Positions 11,660 through 23,100 of a stretch of DNA of 64,000 bases are shown piece by piece. The position numbers were made by a program, and so were the translations under genes. The stretch is from the NCBI GenBank assembly GCA_029255685.2, contig CM055320.2, forward strand, positions 10,588,614 to 10,652,613, given 5' to 3'. The notes under the pieces are model-generated. The model ran no database searches. It was not told the DNA's origin and worked only from the letters and a program-made list of their open reading frames with translations. Numbering within the stretch: the stretch's first letter is position 1; every line of letters starts with the position of its first letter. This stretch comes from Silene conica. Taxonomy: Eukaryota; Streptophyta; Magnoliopsida; Caryophyllales; Caryophyllaceae.

Positions 11660-12600
11660 GGACGCAGGAGACTAGGGAAGGGGGGGCAGGGGTTCCTGGT
11701 CTCGGTGGGTAGGTGCAGTTTGGGTTTGGGTCATGTGGGTGTACATGTATTGTGTAGGGGCAGGCTCAAGGAATGCGTATGAGGAGTCTGGCATGTTGTT
11801 GAGTTGAGAAAAGGGAAAGATAGACTCATCAAATGTCACATGTCGAGCGAGAATGACCTTACGAGTTGTTAAATCAAAACATTTGTAGCCACGGTGACTA
11901 GTCGGGTAGTCTAGGAAAACGCATGGCGTAGCACAGGAGTCCAATTTGTGGATGGTGGAGGGGGGTTATGGGGGTAGCATAGGCAGCCAAATGTCCTTAG
12001 ATGGGTGTAGGATGGGATACGATGATAAAGACTCGAAATGGGTGACCTATGGTGGTTAGCTTTGCTAGGGAGGAGGTTGTGGATGTAAGTGGCCATGGCG
12101 AGGGCGTGGTGCCATAAATTTGGGGGCATACGACTATACGAGCATGAAGGAGAAGGGTCCGAAGGGTATTATTGATGGTTCGGATTTTTCGTTCTGCTTT
12201 GCCGTTTTGGGAAGAGGTGTGTAGGCACGAAAATCGAAATAGCATGCCTGTATCGAGAAAGAAATTGTGAAGGGATGTATTGTCGTATTCGCGTCCGTTG
12301 TCACACTAGAGGGTCTTAATTGGGAGATTAAATTGAGTCTTTATCATTTTATAGAAGTTGATAAATGTCTGACAAACTTGGGACTTATTTGTGAGAGGGA
12401 ATGTCCACAGAAAGTTCTTGTAGTCATCTAAAAACAAAATATAATAGCGGTGGTTAAGAGTACTTAAAATTGGTGACGTCCAAAGATCGGTATGCACAAT
12501 ATCAAAGGGATTCATAGTGTGAGACATAGACGTATAAAAGGGCAATTTGATATGTTTGCCTAGTTGGCAAGAGTGGCAAATAGAAAAACGTTTCAGAGGA
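11660..12600 (-). pseudogene. Copia integrase, broken in several frames
   Basis: Integrase joins element cDNA to the host genome. Minus-strand pieces in three frames together cover the core: FDIVHTDLWTSPI and FLDDYKNFLW (12306-12545), SSQNGKAERKIRTINNTLR (the NGxAERK catalytic Glu region, near 12180-12215), TYIHNLLPSKANHHRSPIS and LRTFGCLCYP (11911-12129), and CVFLDYPTSHRGYKC (11672-11944). The changes of frame between them show at least three indels. Not functional. Confidence 0.85.
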
Positions 12601-14195
12601 CGACATCAATAGTTTTATTAGTACATAACGAATTAAAAATGTCGGAGCCCGGATGTCCGAGGCGTCCGTGCCATGTAGTAGAGGGAATAGCGGTAAAGGC
12701 TTGATGTTGAGTGGTTGGGGCAGCAGGATTCGGGGAGGGTAATGGGTATAGGTCCCCCGTGTTATGGCTTCTCATAACCGGCGTCCCCGTCTTGAGATCC
12801 TTCACAGTAAAACCAAATGGGTCAAATTCGACTGACACATTATTGTCAATAGTGAACTTACGTACAGACACCAAATTTTTAATTATGATTGGGGCATGCA
12901 GTATGTTTTTTAAGGTGAGGGATTGGTGGGGGGGGGGATTAAGGGGCAGAGAACCACAACCAATGATTGGAATCAAGTTGTCATTGCCGACTACTATATG
13001 ACATTTAATACTTAAAGGAGAATAAGAGAGGAGATTACCATTATTGGATGTCATGTGTGACGTCGCACCTGTGTCCATATAATAGTTGTCATCCAGTTGT
13101 TGGAGGGAGAGCGACTGCATGGCAGCGGCTATGTCCGTCAGAATGAACGCACTCGGAGATGTACCCATTGCACCAGGCTGAGCGAAGAAGGCTTGCGCAG
13201 GTCGAGGCCCTAGGATGCCTTGTGTGCGCGAATTGGAAGGAGGGCTCCAACCGGTGATGGGGTAGGGACACGCTGGCCAGCTTTGTTGCTGTTGTTGTTG
13301 ACCTGTAGGCCACGGTGACATAGGGACCCACGTCCAAGTGCCATGTTGTTGCGACTGATTGCCATTTCGACCATTAGTGGACTTGTTGTTTTGGTTATTA
13401 TTATTATTTTTCCCACGATGTTGTCCACGGTTGTTTCGGCCGCCTTTCCCTTTGTAATTTGAGGAGCCACCACCCTTGGAATTACCGGATTGGGAGTGAG
13501 GATTGGAGTCAGCAGAGCCAGAGGACTTAAATGCGTGCAGAGCCGTGTCAGATGAGGCAGGGGCAGCTTTAATGCGTCGGTTGCTTTCCTCGAGAGCAAG
13601 CATCGATCGAGCCTTGTAGAAGGGGGGGTAGAGGGTCACTTTGTTGGATAAGAGTAGAAACAATGGAGTACCCTTCGGATACATGGGTGACTAGCTGCAG
13701 GACAAGGCGAGTTTCAGAAACTGGAGCACCAACGTTAGAGAGTTGGTCAGCAATCATTTTAAGGGCTTGACAATATGACGAAACGTTAGGATAGTTATCC
13801 ATGTGGAGGTTAGTGAACTGTCGTTCTAGCAAGACGGCTCGGGAATGTTTCTTGTCATTGGAAATATCTTTGAGTCGGTCCCAAGCGGTCTTGGCAGATG
13901 AACCGGGTTCAAGAATGGTATGCAAAAGATCGAGGGAGATGGTGCTATAGATCCATTGTTTGACAATGGCATCGAGACGGGACCATTAGGCATTTTTCTC
14001 AATCACGACATCAGCAAGAAGGTCGATGTGATTAATCACATCAAAAGCACGAGTCGTGCTGAGGAATAATTCGGCCCAAGACGCGTAGTGCACATTTTCA
14101 GTCTCGAGAACGATTTGCACATAATTTTTGATATTTGAGACAGAGTAAGCGGGGTGGAAGGTTGATTTGGTGGATGTGTTGTCGTCTTTTGTCAA
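12593..14195 (-). pseudogene. Copia gag and protease
   Basis: The gag-type N-terminal part covers 14195 to about 13620, with a TAA at 13986-13988 and then a frameshift at a run of seven G on the plus strand (13622-13628). The downstream frame (13684-12593) continues gag with an Asn/Gly-rich and Gln-rich tail. The protease follows with active-site motif DTGATSHM (about 13050), then the pre-integrase segment WHGRLGHPGSDIFN (about 12640). No CCHC knuckle is recognisable in the gag tail. The open frame at 14195 begins with TTG; I see no clear ATG. Confidence 0.85.
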
Positions 14196-14262
14196 GATTG
14201 CAGGAGGGAGAGAAAGAGGGGTTGTAGCGGAAGAGATGAGATCGAGATGAAGTCTGGTACCA

Positions 14263-14466
14263 TAAAAGAGTTATATTCCCTGAGGATTGTCAATATACAA
14301 GCATCCTATATATACAATGTATCATCCTAGGTTAGTATGAGTGTGAGATCTTCTAGCGAGATATATGCCTAACAACTATGATCTCATTTACATAATTATA
14401 AGAGCTAATAACTTAAATATGGCTAACAGAATATTGACTAATAAAAACAGAATATTACATATTCTA
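14263..14466 (-). repeat. Copia 5' LTR, outer end truncated
   Basis: It matches the 3' LTR but stops at CATATTCTA and lacks the terminal TTACA found at the internal edge of the 3' LTR (plus-strand reading). The junction with the flank shares the dinucleotide TA. Confidence 0.8.
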
Positions 14467-14575
14467 TGACGGATATGGTTGCTACTTTTTTCACCAAACA
14501 TAATAGTTCTTGCAATGGTTATTTTGATTGAGATTATTGGAGTATATTGACGGTATTGGAGTGTATCGATCAAAC
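14465..14575. repeat. 111-bp target duplication, right copy
   Basis: Partner of 9575-9685. It is followed by AAGTCATAC, which would be the original sequence to the right of the insertion site. Confidence 0.85.
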
Positions 14576-15259
14576 AAGTCATACATGAAACACGACGGCC
14601 GAGACTTTGATGATTGACGATGTGATAAAGCCCTTGATGGATCAATGTATCCCTTGGTGAAAATATAACTATCCCTTGTATTAAGATTTATGTACTATAA
14701 AAAATAAAAGTTTGTTGTAAATCAAAGATAACACAATTCATTAATAATAATTACAACTTGTTTAATTATATTTATGCCCATCTTTGTAATTCGTGCTTCT
14801 ACTTTGGATTTGATATCGGCTATCACGCCTCTTTTTTCGGACCTTTTTTATGTATTTGAAAATTCTAATTTCTTACACAAATTCTTATTTCAGCCGGGTT
14901 ATTTCAGCCGGATTTTTCCCCATCTGAAATAAGACGGACAAAATGTTGTTATTTTCTGATAAAATGTTACCATCATTTTCAAGGTTAAAGTGACAAATTT
15001 AGCTATAACTTTGTCATTCGATGGTTATATTCTTTTTAAAGTGGTGACATTTAGTTCATTTTATTTTAGAGTTTTTTTTAATTTGATTAAGAATAGATTT
15101 TGTGAAGATACAAAATGTTGCAGTGCAAGTAAAAGAATAGATTTTTGTGCTTATGAAATTCACGTTCTTTTTTCCTCATCCGCGTAGGACAATAACTGGT
15201 AAGTGGCTCCGTCCTGATAAAAACAAAAGGATTTGGATGATTGTCTTTTGTAACGCAAA
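14576..15259. other. Intergenic, no gene seen
   Basis: AT-rich. The part around 15105-15250 is a diverged copy of 85-325 (shared blocks such as TGCAGTGCAAGTAAAAGAA and CCTGATAAAAACAAAAG), so both belong to an old dispersed repeat. Confidence 0.5.
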
Positions 15260-16367
15260 CTAGGTTGTAACCCGTGAAATTACGGGTCTGTTTTTTAAAC
15301 TTTAGATGTATATAGTTAATAGAATTGGAGATAAGCAAATTAATTATTTACCGTGGTCTGTTTTTAACTTTAGACGAATACCGTAATTAATAATATCAAA
15401 GAAAGCTGATTAATTACATATAAATAAATTTTGAATTATTTATGACACATGTCGGTATGACGGTATACATGAGCTATCATATAGTTGTTCATTAAGATGA
15501 TCAAGACTTACAATAGAATTTGTATACTTTTAATTACTCATTGCACCATTTTTAAAATATGTAACCCATATATAAAATAAAGTTTTATATTACATATCGT
15601 ACAATAAAAGCAAAACGTAAATAATCTGATGAGACGTGAGTAGTAAATGTATAGTTGGGTTAAAAAACGTATTTTTAATTATATTTATTAAAGATGTTCA
15701 TATAATAAATAACAGTTATTGCGCGCGACATCTTACACGAAGACATTCCAAAATTATTAAATGACCACTCATTTACTATTTACTATATTAAATAAATACT
15801 CCGTAGTTGTTAAAATGTTTCGCATTCACGTGAATAGTCAGATGTCTTACAATAAATCGAAAATGTAGTCTAATAAATCACGACGCTCACATAAGTGTAT
15901 ATACCGATGAAGAGTAATTATTCCGACCCATATTTAATAACGACCAAACCATAAAAAAATGTAGTCTAAAATATTCTTGTAGGTATTCCGACCCGTAATT
16001 ATTCCGACCCATATGTAAATCGAAAATGTAGTCTAAAAAATACTTGTATGTATTTTTTTGTTCGGTGATTATGGATTGGTAACTCTAGGATTTAGGCCGT
16101 GCTACGGAATTAATCTCCAGCCAAAACTGTCATTATTTATTGTTTCAATATATGGAATGAAATCTTGTGATTCCATAGATTTAGTCTAAATCTTGGAATA
16201 GTTATTATACCATTATACCATATCTTGAATCTTATTGGATAATAGCTCTAGGATGAATCTAATTGGACAATAGCTCTAGGATGCTTTACAACGCGACACG
16301 TAGAACAACGCTTTTTTCTAGTGATGCCACGTCAGCAGCTTGGCTTCTGCATTAGATAAATATATGA
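15260..16367 (-). mobile_element. Non-autonomous Helitron
   Basis: On the minus strand the 3' end is a hairpin ACCCGTAATTTCACGGGT, seven bases, then CTAG followed by a host T: the signature of a Helitron 3' terminus. It resembles the two other Helitron ends in this window. A 5' end starting TCATATATTTATC after an A is proposed at 16367, giving the required A|TC...CTAG|T insertion; the TGACGTGGC stretch just inside is common in plant Helitrons. Inside, a block containing AAAATGTAGTCTAA is repeated between about 15850 and 16050. The 3' end is firmer than the 5' end. Confidence 0.6.
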
Positions 16368-17117
16368 TTCTCATTCTAGACGAGTTACTTTCGTCTACAT
16401 TATAAACGCAAAATATCAACTGAAACTGACATCAACAACTCAAATAACTTGAACGTCAAATGAGCCAACCCAAAACCAATGATCAAATAACTAATCACAC
16501 CTAAATGATCTGACCCGATTTTATTTAAATGATCCTTTTGTCAGATCTACCCCAACCCTATCCTTACAGCATAAGCAGCACCAGCAGCAACTTTTAAACC
16601 GCAACCACAATGATTTAGAACTGAAAATGATCACTTTGGACACTAACGATGTCGAAGAGGTAACTAAGAAACTGAAAGATTTGGTTAGTATGATCTTAAA
16701 AACTTACTAACTAGAATAACACATCTTTATGTGTAGATTATAGTTCATCGATCAATATATGAACGCAAAGAAAATAAATATTTTCGCAATATTACACGGG
16801 ACACTTCTCGCCAGACTGTTGCAAACTCGACTCTTCCAACCTCACTTGATTAAAAACAGAAAATATGTCAGCAGTGAAGCTTGTATTAGCCAGTTTCATT
16901 TCAAGCCCTAGCAGTGGCGGATTTGGGGAAAAAAACTAGTCAACAAAAGTTACGGAGTACTCCTTCAGGTATACCATATTTTTCATTGCTTGGGCGGGCA
17001 ACACTCGGCATCCCCTACTAGCCTTTCGGAGGATCATCCATTGAACCTGGAAAAGAACTAGAATCACAGTTGAGCTTGATAGATGCACACGATTAGTGCT
17101 TGCTGGATGAACCTTGC
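16368..17117. other. Intergenic and PIG-U 3' flank
   Basis: No coding signal found. The part next to 17117 should contain the 3'UTR and polyadenylation region of PIG-U. Confidence 0.4.
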
Positions 17118-20100
17118 TTATGAGGCTGTACACATTTTCTTCAACTTTCTGTCACAGTTGAGCATTGCACTTGTACTGTCAACCACCAGAATGATCTGTC
17201 ACAAAGAAGCAACACGATATCAATTCAATAGGATATCAATTCAGGTATTGACATTTTGGATTTAGGTTTGCTTTGCAAGGTCTAGTTTCACTAGGTCTAA
17301 GCACAAGTAACTAAGTGTCTATTTTACATTTATTCATGAACAGCGCCAATAATTCAGTGAACAGGCAGCTCAAAACTCGACTTTGAACAAACACATACAA
17401 AATGGGCCAATGAACTAGTGTTCATGAACAGCGCTAATAATTTACTGAAACCCATCATGCGGACGGCACAAGCAGTGAAACAAAATGGGCCAATGGACTA
17501 TTCAAAACCTAACCTTTAAAACAATTCTATGAAAAAAAACACACACACCAAAATCCCACTCAATATCACAGGTAGAAACAAACCTGGAGCGCGGCATAAG
17601 CTATGGCAGTTGCATAGTAAAAGTTTGCATTCCCAGTACCCTGTTAAAACAGGGAATAAAAAGCGATCGTACAAAATTAGTATATTACTCTCATTGAAGT
17701 GGCCGCAAACAAATGTGACAAGCATACCCTCCATATCCAGAGATTGTGCATCACGGGACTGAGGAGATTCACGCCAACAAATCCGCAGAAGAGAACAAAA
17801 GAGAAATGCATTTCTGCAAGACAAGTAAAAACTTACAACTAAACAGAAGTCCGTTTAATACGTAAGAATACATATTCTAGATTACCCGACTTGCCTGCCA
17901 ATTGATTAATGAACAAACCCAGCAAACCTAGGCACAGAGCAGAATCTGCAACCTAAACGAAGAAGAAAAAGGTATTTTAGAGTACATAATATTATACTGG
18001 TTTAAACAGAAGAAGCCTCAGCAAGGCTACACGCTCCCTGCTCGCTATATCAAGTTATGTTTAAATAAAGGGTGTGATATTTAGACCATACTGAGGGTAT
18101 TACCCATGGTGGTCTACTGCTGGCAGCTCAAGTATAACCCATAAGCTTAGATAAGACGCTCTTATATAAAGACCAACCAATTAAACCTAATATGAGGAAT
18201 ACATAAGGATTTAGGTTGGTCTCATATGTGTGACTGTCTCATCCAAGCATAATACCATACTCCATGCATTGATAAAGAACACGAAGTCACGAAGACCCAG
18301 AATATGATTGCATAGAGATGAGGTATTTGAGATATAAAAATCATATCTCATAAACACAGGATGAAGTTTTCTTCAACAAAGAAAGACTTAGTTCTCTACT
18401 ATAACATTTGAACAGCCTACCCATAAGTCCATAACTACAATATGAATCATCTCTCTAGTAGTCACTTCATCGAAACAAGTTAATAAAAAGGCAGTAAAAA
18501 AATCTTGTCACTCAACCATCTTCCCTGATCTATAAGGGGCACAGTGACAAGTACCAACATAAAATCCAGAAGATATGAAGACAGCTCCACAGTAACAAGT
18601 AACACCCGTAATTAGATCCCATTGAGCTGATGAGCTGATCTCTATTTTGATGGAGTGATGGAGAACTATAGTTTTTAATGTGTGAACTGAAAACCACGAG
18701 CTGTCAATGCCGTCTTACGCAACCTTACTCAAAAACAGGTGCATGTATTCCTAATATGAGAACCTTTTCACTGCTAACAGTTGATCCAGTCCATTTAATA
18801 TCCATATTGTGTATCCGTTGTATAAAAAGTTACAAATCCGGACCTTCAAGTTGAATGGAGCATTCAAGCCTAAGCTATTGATATGGCCAAAGAGTGTCAT
18901 AACTTCAAATCAACATCGAGATAACACAAAATTTAATGAATTGTTAAAGGCACACTGACTGCATTAACAAAGAAAGGTAAATTTGCATGCATCCAATGTA
19001 ACACCCCAAGAGTATGAGAGGAAAGTTGTCTCACATCGGTAGAATGTGAGGCTTGTGATATGTTTATAATAGCTTCCACCCACCACTTAGTAACAAGACC
19101 TTGTGCTTTTGGGCTTAAGTGAGGACAAATAATGGGCCCAAGAGTGCACACTCATCTTATTGGGTTTGTGTTACGACGGTGGCGGGTCGGGTTGTTACAA
19201 ATGGTATCAGAGCGACCCTGCGACCGTGTGGTGAGCCTGTGGTCGGGAGTACCCGGGTCACACACCTAGCGGGGGAGGATTCTGGCCCTGGTTGTGGTCA
19301 AGGTTGAGGCACAACGAGGACGTTGTGTTCTTTAAGTGGGGGAGTTTGTAACACCCCAAGAGTATGAGAGGAAAGTTGTCTCACATCGGTAGAATGTGAG
19401 GCTTGTGATATGTTTATAATAGCTTCCACCCACCACTTAGTAACAAGACCTTGTGCTTTTGGGCTTAAGTGAGGACAAATAATGGGCCCAAGAGTGCACA
19501 CTCATCTTATTGGGTTTGTGTTACGACGGTGGCGGGTCGGGTTGTTACATCCAACCCCCCTCACTCTACCCTTAGCAGGATTGCACTGCAGTTAGTTGTT
19601 GTGGGAGACAGACTGACATCATGTCACACCAATATGGGAACCTGTCTATATAACTAAGACTTTGAAAAAAAATACGAACTTCAAAAATAGAACACTCACT
19701 GAAGGATAAGTCTTGAGCATTGAACATATTGCAACATAAACAAAAGCGAGGAAACATGGCCGATGTTTCAGCCGTATAGCCAATGGCAATATCATGAAGA
19801 TAATGTTTATATGGATGACCAGCAGGAAAAAGTTTCTGAAAAATTCAAAAACTTCTGCAAAGAAGTACCTAAAATTTGAACATTGAACAGACATAATTAA
19901 GCTAGTGATCATTCATGAGCTGGACCAATAAATGCGCAACATTTCAAATATTTCACTCACCAAAATACACCTATATTAGGAGACAAATCCTCTACAGTCA
20001 AAATAAATCCATAGGTTCTGCGAAAAGAGAGATCATCAGATACGATATGCTACAAGAACATGTTGTTTGTGATGAATTTGTATCAGGTATGAAAGACTAT

Positions 20101-23100
20101 CAAAAAGACACACTAAGCCAAGGATACTTGTCAAATACTCACATGGTAAACTTGAGAATGTTAATTCACACTAAAGTGAAATGTTGCTCGGGTCTACCAT
20201 ATCGTTCTCAATACACTGATAAATAATGTTTATTTTCGTAGAAATTTGATGTTAACATTTAAGTGATTGAACAAAAGATGGTAACAATCATATCCCAGTT
20301 TGCAGATATCATCACTATTTAACCCATCAGCAACAAACATTACGAAAGTTTATTTTACAATGATGTAAAATATCCTGCCAATTCATGTCTGATCAGGCAG
20401 TGTCTGAAACCAGAACTTGTGCCAAATAGCTTCAACCACCGCATTAGGTTAATTTCGTAACACTGCTGATTTTTTACTGTGTATAAAGATTGTATATGTT
20501 ATCTGAACTGAAGTACTTGGAAATGGAGACAACGGCACGCGGAGGAAAAAAAAACAATACCACAGTGCTTCAAGGGCTCTCAGAGGCTGGTGAGGGAAGG
20601 GACGGATGTACGCAACATTATCCCTATCCCTATGTCAATAAAGAGGCTTCCTCCTGATGACCCATAATAAGAAGTGCTCTGAGAATTGCATTGTTGTTGA
20701 TTCGCAGTTCAAAGAAGCACAACCAATTTAGTGAGCTAACCTTTATTCCACCATAATACATAACAAACAATTGTAATTCTTTAGCTCCATTTGGAACGGA
20801 AAAGACGCAATGCTATAGCTTATTATACAGCTAAACAACCAGAGTAATTTACATACTGATGGAAACAAAGAACCATGGGAGTAGATCAAAATGAAGAAAT
20901 AAAGAGGCATTTAACAACCTCGGAAAGCAACATACCTTTTAAACATCTCCTTTATGCCACCATCCTGTCTAACAGAGATTACACAAAGAACAAGAACATA
21001 GAATGACCAAGCTGATGTCCACAACAGGAACATTAGCACAGGTCTCCATGAAAAAGGTGACGCTGCAACATCAGTATTACTATGATTGGAGCCAGTATCA
21101 GCAGAACACTCTGCTGCCTTACTTGAATTCTTGAGCAACAATAGTTTCTTCGATGGGGCATCTGGCCCATAGCCGATCAAAAGAGACAGCTGCAACAAAA
21201 GTACCCATTTGCTTAAAGAAAATACTTCATATGCTTCACCATATTCTTTTCCATTTGACAATAGACAGTTCAACCATATTCTTTATATTATTGTTTTGCT
21301 GAACACATAATTTTGTTAATAATGATTTATTGATTACAACTGTAAATATTTTAGTATCATAATCCTCCCTTCTAAAATATGAAATTGCAACATTTGCTTT
21401 GGTCACAAATATTAAGGTTGTGAGAGGGACTCCAACCTAAAAAGTAATTTCATACAAGTATTACACAAAAACATGACTAAAATACAAATGTAGCAATTTC
21501 CACTGAATATGCCAAACAAAGAAAATGTTGCAATTCCACCTGAAGGAGGGAGTAATTTTATTCTTTATGGTAAAAGCTGAAATTGACTTGTCAACGAGAA
21601 GAACACTGTGAAGCAGAAGTAAACACAAAAGAGGGAAGATGGGACATTTCAGCGATTGGCTAAAAAAGAGATGAGGACTATGTTAGAGAAAGAGAGAGTA
21701 CTGGTATGATAAGAACTGCAGGGTAAAGTGAGATATGAGTCGCAAGAACCCATCCAATCGCTGCCAGGGGTATTAATCCTGCATTAGTTTGAACCAAGAT
21801 ATTCAAAAGTACATCAAACTCCTAGAAAAGTATCATGCATCATCATATTGAGTGTAATTATACATACACAGTGCTGATAACAGTCTCGACGAATATAAAA
21901 GAAAAAAAGTTTAGCAGATTTCCCAGATTGCCAGGAAGATGATGAGATGAGAAGAAGGGAAATAGACCTAACCCATAAGGACAACTAAACAGACTAGAAG
22001 ATATCCACAAAACAGATAGTCAATGTTACTTTGGAACTCCACTTTCGTTGACTGTCATGTGTGAGAAGTCTAACCCACCAGTCCGACAACAAAAAATTAC
22101 TCTTCTACACTACATTTTAGGTGGCAAAAGACAGACCTTTTTTCACAAAATAGCTGTGCCTAACACTCTATTACCCTACCGTGACCGACACTTGTAAATG
22201 TGGCAACCGAGTCCAGGTAACATAGCAGCTAGTAATACAACCGGACAAACAATAGAGTAGCACGAGAAAGTGACCATCAGAGTAGTATAATAGGAAAGAC
22301 AGTGCTTTTAGTAACTGCTATATACTCATAGGCCTTACTTGGCGACCATTTCTTAAATCAAGAAGACATTGAGATCCCTGAATGACTCTAGAAAATTATG
22401 ACAGGAAAAGATTAAACTAGACCAAAAACGGCAAGCCCAGCAGAACTTATATAGCAGTGCTGCCTCGTGTCTTACGTTTGCATGCTCCATAAATTGACAA
22501 AATCACAAGAAAGTTTTCGACAGGAGATGTAGATGATCCCACGCATGTAATTATTGTTAAAGGGTTCCAAAGGTAAACCAGAGCAGCAATATCCCCAGAT
22601 GAGTAAACTCCTGGAATAAAACAAAACTGGTTGTTTAGCTCAGTGAGAACAGCAGTCGGTGCGCAAAACAAAGAGAGTACACATGTTTGCTTGCAGTTAT
22701 ATACCGGACCATTAACTTTTAACATAAGCAAGGATAGGTACATTTTATATCACCAGACATGGTATAATAGAAGAGAAAGGAAACAGAGCTCATATGCTGT
22801 TTCAGCATATACACAATCAATGAATACGGGCAACTCATGGAACAAGCTTCTCTTAAAAAAGGGTAAAGAAAACGCCGTACAAGGAAACTATACACCTCAG
22901 TTCCATTCATTAGTTTTCCTCAAAACTGGGGATGGCAGGAGATGGAAACGTAATCACTTCCCTACACAAGAAGCTTATAAAGCAACTCACAACAAAGAAA
23001 CCGCTCTTAACAAGCAGGTCTCCAAGTTAAAGCTTAAAAAGATAATGACCTCTTTCTTGTATTTTAAGCTAGACGACATACAATTTCAGAGAGGGAGATA

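Larger units (their letters stand above)
9686..14466 (-). mobile_element. Copia LTR retrotransposon, degenerate
   Basis: The element reads on the minus strand. Its 3' LTR is 9686-9894 and its 5' LTR 14263-14466, with three differences seen over about 204 bp. The primer binding site TGGTACCAGA (14253-14262) abuts the 5' LTR and resembles the initiator Met tRNA site TGGTATCAGA. A G-rich tract precedes the 3' LTR, which starts TGTAATAG. The outer end of the 5' LTR lacks the first five bases (TGTAA). The order is gag, protease, integrase, RT, RNase H, as in Copia. Coding is broken by several stops and frameshifts, and the RT active site is mutated. It is flanked by a 111-bp duplication instead of 5 bp. 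Confidence 0.9.

Noticed and set aside
19202-19213. TGGTATCAGAGC as part of a tRNA gene
   Set aside because: It is the primer binding site complementary to initiator Met tRNA; no cloverleaf surrounds it. The same applies at 49200.
18933-19501. Two near-identical minus-strand open frames (67 and 72 codons) sharing one sequence
   Set aside because: They are the two copies of the TRIM LTR read in antisense, not duplicated genes.
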